A stretch of 64,000 nt of DNA from Neobacillus kokaensis (GCF_014656545.1 NZ_BNDS01000016.1:290-64289), one strand, 5' to 3'. Positions 34,984 through 44,300 are shown, numbered from the stretch's first letter. Program-made: numbers and translations. The notes: generated from the letters alone by a model not told the origin.

Positions 34984-36429
34984 TTAATAAATAACAACCG
35001 GGTCGTAAGTGCTAAGGGTATTATATACCACACTCATGATGTTGGATGGAGTATTGACGCAGCCGCCTGAGCCTGCTGTTAAGTAGGCATTGCTTCCCCA
35101 GTTGCTCCGCCAGCTGGCATCGTGAAATCCTTGTCCGCTGTTGGTGAATGGAGCCCAGTAATTAACCTTGACGGCATAATCGCCTTTGCCAACTGCCGTT
35201 CCTTTAAGTGTGTACTGCTGTCGTTTATAAAGGATATACCACACACCCTTTGAGGTATCTTCCCCCGTGATATGTTTGCCGGTCACTACATTGGTGGTGA
35301 CGGCCAATTTTCCATTTTTGTAAATCCAAATTCGCTGTTCGGCAATGGACACTTCCGCATAGGTGCTGCCAATGCCATTATTCGATATGTTATCATAACC
35401 GATGCCTTCATTACTCCAGCCATGGCCGTATATATTTGAAGCAGAAACTGATTTTGTCCCTTCTTCAAAAGCACTTTGAAGCAGCGTTGCTTCTTTATCA
35501 ACGTCTATTGCCCAGCCGTAGCCCTGTCCTTTAACTGAGATGACTCTTCCAGAATGGGTTTTAAAGGTAAAGTTTTTATCTAATGTTGACTGAGCATCAT
35601 TTATTTCAGCAATCTTGTCCTTAATCCCGCTTGGGTCAATGGAAACCTCCATATTCTTGGAAACAGAGGCATCTTGAATTAACTCATGGGCTTTTAAAGA
35701 ATACTCTTTATTTTGGACCTTATAAACAATCGTCTGCTGCAGCAGTTCTTGAAGCTTTTTCTCTTCGTTTTTTACAATGGAGCTGTCTTCTTTTATAGGC
35801 TTTAAAAATAATGCTTTCAGGTGGATATCGCTTTTATATTCCTGCTTTTGGTAATCCTTCATCAGGCTGGCGACATCATACTGTTCCCCGTTTTCGCTTT
35901 TAGTGATAACAATTTTGCCCTCCTCCAGCTTCGCTTTGGCATCTACGGGAGCTTTAAGGCTTTTATTCAAAGATAGGAGTTTTTTCTCAACAAGCTTTTT
36001 CATCGTATGGCTGCGGTATTGATCCGCCTCTTCAGGGATAAGCCAGAAATTTTTTGCTTTAAAGGAAGGAAAAAATGTCCACTGGCTTTTTAATAATTTC
36101 TTCACTTCCGGTAAGTCTTTATCTGTAAATCCCATTTGTGTATCTTCTTCATCTAAAATAAGCTGCTTCCCGACATAGACTCTGTTTGCTAGTTCAGCAG
36201 TTTTTAATTTTTTAATTGCTTGATCAGCAGTCAGGCCGCCGACGTTAGTGTCATTAATGGTAATCTGCGAATTGAACCGGGTTGCCTGAAAATAACTGAT
36301 ACCTCCAATTATGAGTGCAATAATAATAACACCAACTGTTATAAACTTCCTGTTTTTAGACCGCTTTTTTGAGTCTCCCCGCCGTGTTATATCAACCTCT
36401 TCAACTAATGCATTTGCCGTGTTACTCAT
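34984..36429 (-). CDS. L,D-transpeptidase with N-terminal peptidoglycan-binding domain
   Basis: The 481-residue protein has a short cytoplasmic part and one transmembrane helix (about 27-47). A PG_binding_4-type repeat region follows (about 50-330), then a C-terminal YkuD catalytic domain. That domain has GFHDASWR and the active-site motif SGGCVNTP. It should form 3-3 cross-links or attach groups to peptidoglycan outside the membrane. The ATG at 36429 follows GGGGGGAAGG and is preferred to one 24 bp upstream. It is monocistronic, convergent with cueP. Confidence 0.9.
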   Translation of the reverse strand: MSNTANALVEEVDITRRGDSKKRSKNRKFITVGVIIIALIIGGISYFQATRFNSQITINDTNVGGLTADQAIKKLKTAELANRVYVGKQLILDEEDTQMGFTDKDLPEVKKLLKSQWTFFPSFKAKNFWLIPEEADQYRSHTMKKLVEKKLLSLNKSLKAPVDAKAKLEEGKIVITKSENGEQYDVASLMKDYQKQEYKSDIHLKALFLKPIKEDSSIVKNEEKKLQELLQQTIVYKVQNKEYSLKAHELIQDASVSKNMEVSIDPSGIKDKIAEINDAQSTLDKNFTFKTHSGRVISVKGQGYGWAIDVDKEATLLQSAFEEGTKSVSASNIYGHGWSNEGIGYDNISNNGIGSTYAEVSIAEQRIWIYKNGKLAVTTNVVTGKHITGEDTSKGVWYILYKRQQYTLKGTAVGKGDYAVKVNYWAPFTNSGQGFHDASWRSNWGSNAYLTAGSGGCVNTPSNIMSVVYNTLSTYDPVVIY

Positions 36430-36453
36430 AAACCTTCCCCCCGCATTAACCAA

Positions 36454-36786
36454 ATAAACTATGTATCAACGTCCCGTGACTTTATCTAGTGTTTTTGAAC
36501 CAAAACCACTGAATAGTTTACCTTATTATTATTAAATTATCACTAGTATTTTACTAGATTTTACAATTTCCTTGAAATAATTTTAACACAAATGAAATAT
36601 AATTGATATTATATCCTGCTGCCCAAATATATGAAAGAAATAAAATCTTACAGTTTTAGGAAGCGAACATATAATCAGAACAGTTAGTTGATTCCACTTT
36701 TTAGGAAATCGGTTTCAAAAGGGATGATTATTTTATAACTTTTCAGTATAATTCAAATAAAAAGCTATTAGGGCGGTGAGAATTAG
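36454..36786. other. Divergent intergenic region
   Basis: This AT-rich 333-bp region lies between the L,D-transpeptidase and HprK-like genes. Apart from a cre-like site at 36704, I see no defined element. Confidence 0.4.
36704..36717. promoter_or_regulatory. Candidate cre site before HprK-like gene
   Basis: GGAAATCGGTTTCA matches the cre consensus at all fixed positions except the first (G for T). It lies about 70 bp before the GTG. Confidence 0.4.
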
Positions 36787-37725
36787 GTGAAAAAAATAAC
36801 AGTTGAAAACTTAGTTCGGAAGTTTTCATTAAAAGTATTGGCTGGCGGCGATCAACTGCAGAAAAAAATTACACAATCACGTGTACATCGTCCAGGCCTG
36901 GAATTTGTGGGGCATTTTGATTTTTTTCCAACCGAACGAGTTCAAATACTAGGAAAAAAGGAAATTACCTATTTACATAAATTAAGTGAAGAGGAACGTA
37001 AATTTCGAATCGGGAATATTGTCCACTACCACCCGCCATGTTTTATTGTAACGGCAGGAGATGAAGGGCTTACCTATTTAAAACAGCATTGCATTGAAAA
37101 GGGGATTCCTCTGTTAATGACCAATCAGCCGGAGACAACTTCGGAGTTTATGATCAAATTGGATGCGTATTTGGTGAAGGAATTAGCACCAGAAATGACG
37201 GTGCATGGAGTTTGTGTGAATGTATCCGGTATTGGAATCTTACTTCGCGGTAACTCGGGGGTTGGAAAAAGCGAGACAGCACACACGTTAATTCGCCGCG
37301 GGCACCGGCTGGTTGCAGATGATGTCGTTGTCTTAAAGAAGCTGAGTCCGCAAACGATTCTTGGTACTCACGATGAAAAAACCAAAGAATTCTTAGCTCT
37401 TCGCAGTATTGGGCTGCTGAATGTCGTTCGCTTATACGGCCGCAGAGCATTTCAAGAGGAATCGCGGATTGCCCTGGATATTCATTTAACTAAGTGGCAG
37501 AAAGATGATTTGAATAATGAATTGGATCAAAAACCTCATTATATAGATTATATGGGAGTGAAGGTCCCATCTCTTGAAATCCAGCTTCAGCCTGGACGAG
37601 ATGTCGGGGGATTAATCGAGGCAGCAGCGAATAACTGGTATTTACGCCAGCAAGGATATAGCGCGGCAGAAGAGTTCATGAGCCGGATTGAGGCTGATAT
37701 TGAAGGTTCTGGGAAACATAATTAG
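36787..37725 (+). CDS. HPr kinase/phosphorylase paralogue
   Basis: The 312-residue protein has the two-domain HprK layout. The N-terminal domain is about 1-130, with RPGLEFVGHFDFFPTERVQILG, and the kinase domain follows. Its P-loop is GNSGVGKSE (usual GKSGVGKS) and RRGHRLVADDVV is conserved. The signature usually read as RG-GI-NV-LFGAGAV is altered to RSIGLLNVVRLYGRRAF. Canonical hprK sits with lgt; this copy heads a catabolic region, so it is probably a specialised paralogue. GTG start. Whether it phosphorylates HPr, Crh or something else is open. Confidence 0.8.
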   Translation: MKKITVENLVRKFSLKVLAGGDQLQKKITQSRVHRPGLEFVGHFDFFPTERVQILGKKEITYLHKLSEEERKFRIGNIVHYHPPCFIVTAGDEGLTYLKQHCIEKGIPLLMTNQPETTSEFMIKLDAYLVKELAPEMTVHGVCVNVSGIGILLRGNSGVGKSETAHTLIRRGHRLVADDVVVLKKLSPQTILGTHDEKTKEFLALRSIGLLNVVRLYGRRAFQEESRIALDIHLTKWQKDDLNNELDQKPHYIDYMGVKVPSLEIQLQPGRDVGGLIEAAANNWYLRQQGYSAAEEFMSRIEADIEGSGKHN

Positions 37726-37833
37726 CTAAAACACTTTTAAGTTCTATTTTAGGTATATATTCGGAATCAACTCATTAAAGATGTTTGCTGCTGTACTTCA
37801 GAAGAAAGCGGAAGGATTCAAGGAGGAATAAAC

Positions 37834-39144
37834 ATGATGAATCAGATTTCAGAGTTGACAGAAGAAATTAGTCAATCGCTAATCGAATGGCGTCGGGACT
37901 TTCATACATATGCAGAGTCTGGATGGGTTGAATTCCGTACGGCTTCTATTGTGGCATCTAAGCTCTCTTCTTGGGGTTACGATGTCAGCGTGGGACGGGA
38001 AGTTGTCGATGAGCAGTCACGGATGGGCGTTCCAGACGAAGCGGCCTTAGAACAGCATAAGCAAAGAGCCTTAAGCCAGGGCGGGCACCAGGAATGGATT
38101 GACCAAATGGCTGGAGGCTTTACGGGAGTGGTTGGTGTTTTAAACACAGGCCGGCCTGGACCAACAATCGGGTTACGTTTCGACATGGATGCATTAGACA
38201 TTCAAGAATCATCAGATGGTAGCCATCGGCCATTGCAAGAAGGATTCTTCTCTTTAAATGAAAACATGATGCACGCATGCGGGCATGATGCTCATACAGC
38301 TATTGGCCTTGGGGCTGCATCCGTCTTGTCTAACATGAAAGATCAACTAAACGGCTGTTATAAACTCATTTTTCAACCTTCAGAAGAAGGGGTGCGCGGG
38401 GCTAAGTCGATGGTCAATGCTGGGGTTGTCGATGATGTTGACATCTTTATTGCCATGCATATTGGGCTTGGCGCTGAGCTTGGCGAGTTTATTTGCAGCG
38501 ACCTTGGTTTTTTGGCAACGACAAAATTTGATGTGACCTTCACAGGGAAAGCCGCTCACGCGGGTGCTAATCCCGAAGAAGGAAATAATGCCCTCCTTGC
38601 TGCAGCAACGGCAACGTTAAATATGCACGCTATATCCTCTCACAGTCAGGGAAGCTCCCGTATTAATGTTGGTGTCTTTCAGGCTGGAAGCGGGAGGAAC
38701 ATTATACCCAATAAGGCTTTTCTTAAAGTGGAGACTCGCGGGGAAACGACGGAGGTAAATGAATATATGTGCAAACGAGCGTTTACCATCATTCAATCCG
38801 CAAGTGATATGTACGATGTTACCTCTAGTATAAAATTGACAGGTGAAGCTAAGACTGTTAAGCCAAGCACAGAACTGTTGTCTTTTCTTCGCAATCAAGC
38901 ACGGTCTGTAACGGAAATACATACGATTAAAGGAGTTTTTCAATCAGGCGGCTCGGAGGATGCAACCTATATGATGTCCCGTGTACAGGAAAAGGGAGGC
39001 CAAGCAGCTTATGTGGTTTTTGGAACACCGCTTGCTGCCGGCCATCATAATGAGAAATTCGACATTGATGAAAAAGTAATGCCAATTGCCGTTAAAACGT
39101 TAATAAACTGTATTACAAATATAAATGGTAAGTTTCATTTCTAG
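37834..39144 (+). CDS. AbgA-like M20 amidohydrolase
   Basis: The 436-residue M20-family peptidase has the same length as AbgA, the p-aminobenzoyl-glutamate hydrolase A subunit, and shares its diagnostic segments. These are RRDFHTYAESGWVEFRTA, MMHACGHDAHTAIGLG, FQPSEEGVRGAKSMV and GTPLAAGHHNEKFD. Metal ligands are in HACGHD and the EEG motif. It cleaves an amide linking an amino acid to an aromatic or acyl group. No AbgB-like partner is present. AAGGAGG is 7 nt before the ATG. The exact substrate is unknown. Confidence 0.85.
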   Translation: MMNQISELTEEISQSLIEWRRDFHTYAESGWVEFRTASIVASKLSSWGYDVSVGREVVDEQSRMGVPDEAALEQHKQRALSQGGHQEWIDQMAGGFTGVVGVLNTGRPGPTIGLRFDMDALDIQESSDGSHRPLQEGFFSLNENMMHACGHDAHTAIGLGAASVLSNMKDQLNGCYKLIFQPSEEGVRGAKSMVNAGVVDDVDIFIAMHIGLGAELGEFICSDLGFLATTKFDVTFTGKAAHAGANPEEGNNALLAAATATLNMHAISSHSQGSSRINVGVFQAGSGRNIIPNKAFLKVETRGETTEVNEYMCKRAFTIIQSASDMYDVTSSIKLTGEAKTVKPSTELLSFLRNQARSVTEIHTIKGVFQSGGSEDATYMMSRVQEKGGQAAYVVFGTPLAAGHHNEKFDIDEKVMPIAVKTLINCITNINGKFHF

Positions 39145-39177
39145 GTAAGGGGATCTTAGTTAGTTGGAGGGGTGTAG

Positions 39178-40509
39178 TTGAGAACAAGAGTCGGTATTGT
39201 AGGTCCAAAGGATTCTGTACAGAAAATGAGTGAAGTGGCAAACGATTATAAGGATCAAATAGAACTTTTTCCGTTTATCTATCAGCACGCAGAAGAAACA
39301 ACAAATATTGTGGAAGAAAATCAAGATCTAGTGGACCTTTGGATTTTTTCGGGTATGACACCTTATACATTGGCAAAAAAAAGCACATCAAAGCAGCCAT
39401 TTTTTTATCTTATCCTAAATGATTCCAGTTTAATGAAAGCATTAATGCAAATTAGTTATAAAGATAAATTGGATATAAATAAAGCAAGCATTGATTTGCT
39501 TGAAGAACATGATATTTTTGAGACATATGGAGATTTGAAGATTTCATCAGAACACATTCACTGGTATAAATATTTAGGATTTACGCCAATTCAAGAGATC
39601 CATGATTATCATTTAAACCTATTTAAAAAAGGTAAAGTTTCTGTTTGTATCACCTGCTTAAGTGATGTGTATGAAAAGCTTCGTGCTAAGGGAGTGCCTG
39701 TTTACCGAATTACTCCAACACGTGCCAATATTAGATTGACCATAGATGCGGCACTCCAGTATTGGCAGACGGTGCATTTAAAATATTCGCAGATTGCTGT
39801 TATGTTAATCAAAACGGAAAGTACAGAAAAAATTGAAAGCCCGCATGTTTTGTCGTATGACCTGCATCGGTTAAATTTAGAGCTGCAATCGGCTATATTA
39901 TCTTTCTGTGAATCAATATCTGGATCGTTTATCTCATTAGGGATCGGAACATATATGATTTTTTCTACAAGAGGCTCTTTACAGGAAGATGGGGAACAAA
40001 GTATTCATCTTTTAGAAAAGCTGGCTCTAATTACGGATTTACCTTCCAATATTGGAATCGGATATGGGGATACTTCTTTAGCCGCAGAGGAAAATGCGCG
40101 TCTAGCTTTACATCATGCACAAAATCATGGTACATACTGTGCTTTTTCGGTAGAAAATAATGGGGTAGTAAAAGGCCCATTAACCGAAAAAGAAAGCATC
40201 TCTTATGGGTTTAGAAATGAAAACAAAGAGATGGGGGAGAAGCTGAAGGAAAGCGGAGTCTCGATTACTACGTTTAATAAAATCATGTCTGTGCAAAAAA
40301 GATTAGGCAAGAACACGGTAACAGCTTCGGAAATAGCAGAATGGTTAAAAATGACACAAAGAAATGCCCGGCGGATTCTTACGGATTTAACAAAGGTTGG
40401 GATTGCGGAAGAGGTAGGAGAAGAAGCTCCTACTACCAGAGGGAGACCGCGGAAAATATACCGAGTGGGCTTAGATTTTTTAGCTAGTATTCAATTGAAT
40501 TCAGAATGA
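39178..40509 (+). CDS. Transcriptional regulator with C-terminal winged helix
   Basis: The 443-residue protein starts at TTG after GGAGGGG. Residues 1-170 resemble a periplasmic-binding-like sensing fold. The middle (about 200-330) resembles a degenerate nucleotide-cyclase/GGDEF-like domain (IGIGYGDTSLAAEENARLAL). Residues about 365-430 form a winged helix (TASEIAEWLKMTQRNARRILTDL) with an RGRPRK wing. It follows the AbgA-like gene and precedes the flavin monooxygenase genes. It is the best candidate to bind the shared 24-bp operators. The ligand is unknown. Confidence 0.7.
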   Translation: MRTRVGIVGPKDSVQKMSEVANDYKDQIELFPFIYQHAEETTNIVEENQDLVDLWIFSGMTPYTLAKKSTSKQPFFYLILNDSSLMKALMQISYKDKLDINKASIDLLEEHDIFETYGDLKISSEHIHWYKYLGFTPIQEIHDYHLNLFKKGKVSVCITCLSDVYEKLRAKGVPVYRITPTRANIRLTIDAALQYWQTVHLKYSQIAVMLIKTESTEKIESPHVLSYDLHRLNLELQSAILSFCESISGSFISLGIGTYMIFSTRGSLQEDGEQSIHLLEKLALITDLPSNIGIGYGDTSLAAEENARLALHHAQNHGTYCAFSVENNGVVKGPLTEKESISYGFRNENKEMGEKLKESGVSITTFNKIMSVQKRLGKNTVTASEIAEWLKMTQRNARRILTDLTKVGIAEEVGEEAPTTRGRPRKIYRVGLDFLASIQLNSE

Positions 40510-40539
40510 TGGTGTTAAGTATAAGATATTTTGATTAAG

Positions 40540-40587
40540 CGGCCGTCTTAACCAGGTTCCTCTTTGGTTGAGACAGCCGTTTTTTGA
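40540..40587 (+). terminator. Terminator of regulator gene
   Basis: CGGCCGTCTTAACC pairs with GGTTGAGACAGCCG, followed by TTTTTT. Confidence 0.85.
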
Positions 40588-40661
40588 TCAGTTCGTTAAT
40601 GACGAGGTCTTTATTACCGTTTTTAATCTTTTCTAACAAAATAGAATTTTTAGAAAATTTG

Positions 40662-40690
40662 TTGACTTTTTAAAAAGAAGTTTGTATAGT
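40662..40690 (+). promoter_or_regulatory. Regulon promoter 1 (flavin reductase/HpaB-like unit)
   Basis: TTGACT (40662-40667), 17 bp, TATAGT (40685-40690). The layout is shared with promoters at 45765 and 47408. Confidence 0.8.
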
Positions 40691-40697
40691 TTTAATT

Positions 40698-40721
40698 AAG
40701 GAATATATAGAGAATAATTCC
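40698..40721. promoter_or_regulatory. 24-bp regulon operator 1
   Basis: The element has the form GGAA-N14-TTCC with AAGGAATATATAG at its left side, 7 bp after the -10 box. It aligns with the sites at 45800 and 47443. Confidence 0.75.
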
Positions 40722-40746
40722 CTTATTGGAAAAGGAGGAAAATGAG

Positions 40747-41265
40747 ATGAGTAACGTGTCTTCTCAAGAAAACAAACCTAATCAAGCAGTGAGTTCCGAG
40801 GAATTCAGAAATGTAATTGGCCATTTCGCCAGCGGAGTATCCATAATAACGGTTAGAGAAAATGAAGTGGATTATGGCATAACTGCCAGTGCAGTGAGTT
40901 CTGTTTCTCTTGATCCCCCTATGCTTCTAGTTTGTGCCAATAAGAGTACTGGTACGTGTCATGCAATTTCAAAAGCAGGTTCATTTACGGTAAATATCCT
41001 TGCCGATGGCCAGAGTGACCTTGCGCTGCAGTTTGCTAGAGCGAATACGGATAAGTTCAAGGATGTCAATATGTCTTATGGTGAGCTTGGCAACCCAGTA
41101 TTGAACGACACTCTTGCTCAAATTGAATGCCGCGTCGTGGAAGAAGTAACAGGCGGCACTCATTCTGTATTTCTTGCGGAGGTTCAAAAGGCTGACGCAG
41201 CAGAAAACGACCCTTTAGTGTATTTCAGAGGGAAATTTGGCCAGTTTAAGCAGATTTCACGGTAA
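40747..41265 (+). CDS. Flavin reductase (HpaC-like) of a two-component monooxygenase
   Basis: The 172-residue protein belongs to the flavin reductase/FMN-binding split-barrel family. Motifs are FRNVIGHFASGVSIITV, ITASAVSSVSLDPPMLLVCANKS and a HSVFLAEV stretch. It supplies reduced flavin to a monooxygenase, here surely the HpaB-like oxygenase downstream. The ATG at 40747 is 8 nt after AAGGAGG. Promoter and operator 1 lie directly upstream. Between it and the oxygenase gene is a 90-bp Bacillus repeat. Confidence 0.9.
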   Translation: MSNVSSQENKPNQAVSSEEFRNVIGHFASGVSIITVRENEVDYGITASAVSSVSLDPPMLLVCANKSTGTCHAISKAGSFTVNILADGQSDLALQFARANTDKFKDVNMSYGELGNPVLNDTLAQIECRVVEEVTGGTHSVFLAEVQKADAAENDPLVYFRGKFGQFKQISR

Positions 41266-41334
41266 TTGATAGAAAGCTATTTTTGAAAGCCTTTTCGATA
41301 GGTTGTATTAAAGGACTTTGTTGATTTTATCCCC

Positions 41335-41424
41335 CTGTTGATTGGAGCGGAAGGCGGAAGACTCCTGCGGAATGCTCCACGGACCGCCCGCGGAAAGCGA
41401 AGTGCCTGGTGTGGAAATCAACAG
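41335..41424. repeat. Bacillus-type dispersed intergenic repeat, shortened copy
   Basis: The element is bounded by CTGTTGATT and AATCAACAG. Inside it has GGAGCGGAAGGCGGAAGACT, CTCCTGCGG, CCCGCGGAAAGCGAAG and TGCCTGG. I recognise these words from a longer repeat common between Bacillus genes; the middle is missing here. It is GC-rich against its surroundings. Confidence 0.75.
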
Positions 41425-41482
41425 CCAGTTTAAGCCATTTCGATAAAAATAAAGAATAAAAGTTTAAAAGGAGGAAGCAGTT

Positions 41483-42946
41483 ATGGCATTAAGGACAGGT
41501 AAGGAATATCGTGAATCATTGAATGACGGACGCGAAGTTTATATCGACGGAGAAAGAGTCACAAATATTACGGAGCATCCCGCATTTAAACCAATTATCG
41601 ATGTGAAATCAAGAATGTATGACATGGCTTTTGAACCACAATATAAGGATATATTAACAACCACGTTGGATGATGGTGAAGTTGTTTCCCGCGCTTATAA
41701 ACCGCCAACAACGAAAGAAGATTTAAAAGCTATCCGGACTCACGTAGAAACGGTACTAGATGATCTTGGCGGTGTTGTGTACCGAGTGGGTGATGAAACA
41801 ATCGGTGAAATGTGGTCGCTATACGATGCGAAGGATCGATTAAATGAAATTGATCCTACCTATGCTAGAAATATTGATTATCATATTGATCGGATTGCAA
41901 GAGAAGACATTTTCCACGTTTCCGCGAACACAGATCCAAAAGGTGACCGCAGCAAATTATTCAGCGGCAAAGATGGCGGAACATTGCTTCATGTTGTCGA
42001 GGAAAATGATAAAGGGATTGTGGTGACAGGTGCTAAGTTTGAAACCGCTGCAGCCTATGCGAACCAAGCCTTCGTAAAACCGACTATTTTAGACTGGGCA
42101 GCTGGAGCTGACAGCATGGCGCCGTTTGCCTGCGGATTCATCGCAGATATGGGAGCGCCAGGATTAAAGCACATTTGCCGCAGCTCTCTAGGTACAACAA
42201 ACAATAAAACGGATTATCCAATTTCAACAAAATTCCAGGAGATTGATACGTTGCTTGTTTTTGACAATGTGTTAATTCCATGGGAAAACGTGTTATTCCA
42301 TCGTTCATTAGAATCTGCGGCCTATATTCGTGCGACAGTACACCGCTATTCTGCTTTCAACTATACGCTTAGACTATTGCGCAGAGCGGATTATTTACTT
42401 GGAACAGCTTTATTGAATGTTGAGCAGACCGGTCTTACACAGCTTCAGGCAGTAAAGGAGAAAATTTCACAGCTAATCAACTATAGAGAAGGAATTAATG
42501 CGCATTTAACAGCAGCTGTTGCGGAAGCAGAAGTAAGTGCCAGCGGTTTAATGATGCCAAATCAATCGCTGCTTTATACTGGCCGTGTATTCGCGCTAGA
42601 AAACTTCCCGGCAATGGCTCATTTAACAAGAGAACTTGTTGGCGGCCAATTAGCGGTTTCACCAGACTCTGATACAATGGCTGATCCGGCGATTCAACAA
42701 TATATGGATAAGTACTATTCTGTAGGTCAGTGGACTCCTGAAGAGCGAGGAAAATTATTATACTTTGCAAGAGATCTTTTAAACTCTTCCTATGCAGGAC
42801 ATCTTACAACCTTTGAATTGTTTGCGCAGAGCCCTCCATTCGCGCAGCAAATGGCTGTCTTTAATAATTTTGATGCCGAAAAGCAGCGCGAATTAGTTCG
42901 TAAAGCGGCAGATCTGCAACCAAAAAAATCAGCAGTAACTGTGTAA
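41483..42946 (+). CDS. HpaB-family FADH2-dependent monooxygenase, oxygenase component
   Basis: The 487-residue protein matches 4-hydroxyphenylacetate 3-hydroxylase large components end to end. It has the N-terminal RTGKEYRESLNDGREVYIDGERV, a central flavin-binding region, and a C-terminal domain with YYSVGQWTPEERGKLLYFARDLLNSSYAGH. It hydroxylates an aromatic or heteroaromatic ring using reduced flavin from the upstream reductase. The neighbours (amide and carbamoyl hydrolases, RidA) suggest a nitrogen-containing ring rather than hydroxyphenylacetate. AAAGGAGG precedes the ATG. Confidence 0.9.
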   Translation: MALRTGKEYRESLNDGREVYIDGERVTNITEHPAFKPIIDVKSRMYDMAFEPQYKDILTTTLDDGEVVSRAYKPPTTKEDLKAIRTHVETVLDDLGGVVYRVGDETIGEMWSLYDAKDRLNEIDPTYARNIDYHIDRIAREDIFHVSANTDPKGDRSKLFSGKDGGTLLHVVEENDKGIVVTGAKFETAAAYANQAFVKPTILDWAAGADSMAPFACGFIADMGAPGLKHICRSSLGTTNNKTDYPISTKFQEIDTLLVFDNVLIPWENVLFHRSLESAAYIRATVHRYSAFNYTLRLLRRADYLLGTALLNVEQTGLTQLQAVKEKISQLINYREGINAHLTAAVAEAEVSASGLMMPNQSLLYTGRVFALENFPAMAHLTRELVGGQLAVSPDSDTMADPAIQQYMDKYYSVGQWTPEERGKLLYFARDLLNSSYAGHLTTFELFAQSPPFAQQMAVFNNFDAEKQRELVRKAADLQPKKSAVTV

Positions 42947-42975
42947 TTTTTTAAAATAGAAAGGGGAAGGTTTCA

Positions 42976-43548
42976 TTGGAAATTCATATACCAGGTACTT
43001 TAAAGCTTTCTGCATCTGTTCTTACGATCGGTGCTCTCGACGGTATTCATAGGGGTCATCAGGCATTATTATTAAAAGCAAAAGAACGAGCCGAAAAGCT
43101 TGGAGTTCCTTTTGTAGTATATACCTTTGATCCTCCCCCGAAAATATTCTTTACAGGCTGCAGGCTGTTAATGTCTGTGGAAGAAAAGCTGCAGCGTCTT
43201 AAAATGATTGGAGCTGACCATGTGATTGTCGGTCCATTTAATGAAGCGTTTATGAAACAGGAAGTGCCGGATTTCATTGCCGAACTACAAGAAATGAATC
43301 CCGTTGAAATTTGGGAAGGTCCAAACTTCCTATTTGGAAAAAATCGTAAAGGCACAATCGAAGTGTTACGACGTTATTTTACAGTAGAAGTGGTAGAGCC
43401 ATTAACCTGCGAACATGGTGATATGATATCTTCAACACGGATACGGCAGCTGTTAAAGGAAGGCAACTACACCCAAGCCCAAAGACTACTGGGAGAGGAA
43501 TATTTTACTTCCTTCGTAGCAGCAGGTTCCTTTACTTTAAAGGTATAA
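42976..43548 (+). CDS. Stand-alone FAD synthetase (RibF N-domain-like)
   Basis: The 190-residue protein corresponds to the FMN adenylyltransferase half of RibF. It has GALDGIHRGHQALLLKA (HxGH-type nucleotide site) and ISSTRIRQLLKEG. The riboflavin-kinase half is absent. It starts at TTG after AAGGGGAAGG, 27 bp after the monooxygenase gene, so it is translated with it. A dedicated enzyme making FAD for the flavin-dependent oxygenase is the natural reading. The general ribF should lie elsewhere. Confidence 0.85.
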   Translation: MEIHIPGTLKLSASVLTIGALDGIHRGHQALLLKAKERAEKLGVPFVVYTFDPPPKIFFTGCRLLMSVEEKLQRLKMIGADHVIVGPFNEAFMKQEVPDFIAELQEMNPVEIWEGPNFLFGKNRKGTIEVLRRYFTVEVVEPLTCEHGDMISSTRIRQLLKEGNYTQAQRLLGEEYFTSFVAAGSFTLKV

Positions 43549-43622
43549 GAAAAAAATTTAATGACAGGAGCAGCAGCCATTATGATTGTCGCTCCTTATT
43601 TATTCTAAGGAGGAAATTTCAA

Positions 43623-44300
43623 ATGACATTTTCAGTAGCAGGCCGCTGTGCTAAAACAGGGGCTCTAGGAGCAATCGTTACTTCCAGCAGTCCTTCAGTT
43701 GGAGCAAGATGTCCTTGGGTTAAATCTGATGTAGGAGCAATTCTTACTCAGAACGTAACCGATCCACGCCTTGCGGATATTGGAATTGGTACATTGGAGC
43801 AAGGGTATGATGCAGAATCAGCTATTCGGACAATGAAAGCAGCTTCTGATTATCCAGAATTCAGACAGCTGGCTGTTGTCGATAGAGATGGCAGATCAAG
43901 TGTGTTTACAGGAGAAAGAGCGCTCGGTACAAATGGCGAATTTTACGCTCAAGATGTAGCAAGCATCGGCAACCTGTTAAGTGATCCTGCCATTCCAACA
44001 GCGATGGGGCAGCGTTTCCTTGAACTAAGCGATCTATCATTGCCTGAACGCTTGATTGCGGCCATCGAGTGTGGTTTTAACATGGGTGGAGAACTCGACC
44101 AAGAACGTTCCATTGGTTTATTAGTCTATCATCCAGACGTATCCTTTGCGTTTGTGGATTTGCGTGTGGATTACAGTGATAATCCACTTGGGGATTTGAA
44201 AAAATTATGGGAAATTTACGGCCCGCAGGCAAACGATTATAAAACGAGAGCGATCGAACCGGAACTAGCGCCTGCTTATGGAGTCAAAGGAGACGAATAA
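43623..44300 (+). CDS. DUF1028-family putative Ntn-type hydrolase
   Basis: The 225-residue DUF1028 protein starts TFSVAGRCAKTGALGAIVTSS and contains VGARCPWVKSDVGAILTQN and a C-terminal AFVDLRVDYSDNPL. The family has an Ntn-hydrolase-like fold and often sits beside amide-degrading enzymes, but few members are characterised. AAGGAGG precedes the ATG. It is in the same run as the oxygenase and FAD synthetase and 56 bp before the M20 hydrolase. It probably opens an amide or lactam in the pathway; this is inference. Confidence 0.85.
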   Translation: MTFSVAGRCAKTGALGAIVTSSSPSVGARCPWVKSDVGAILTQNVTDPRLADIGIGTLEQGYDAESAIRTMKAASDYPEFRQLAVVDRDGRSSVFTGERALGTNGEFYAQDVASIGNLLSDPAIPTAMGQRFLELSDLSLPERLIAAIECGFNMGGELDQERSIGLLVYHPDVSFAFVDLRVDYSDNPLGDLKKLWEIYGPQANDYKTRAIEPELAPAYGVKGDE

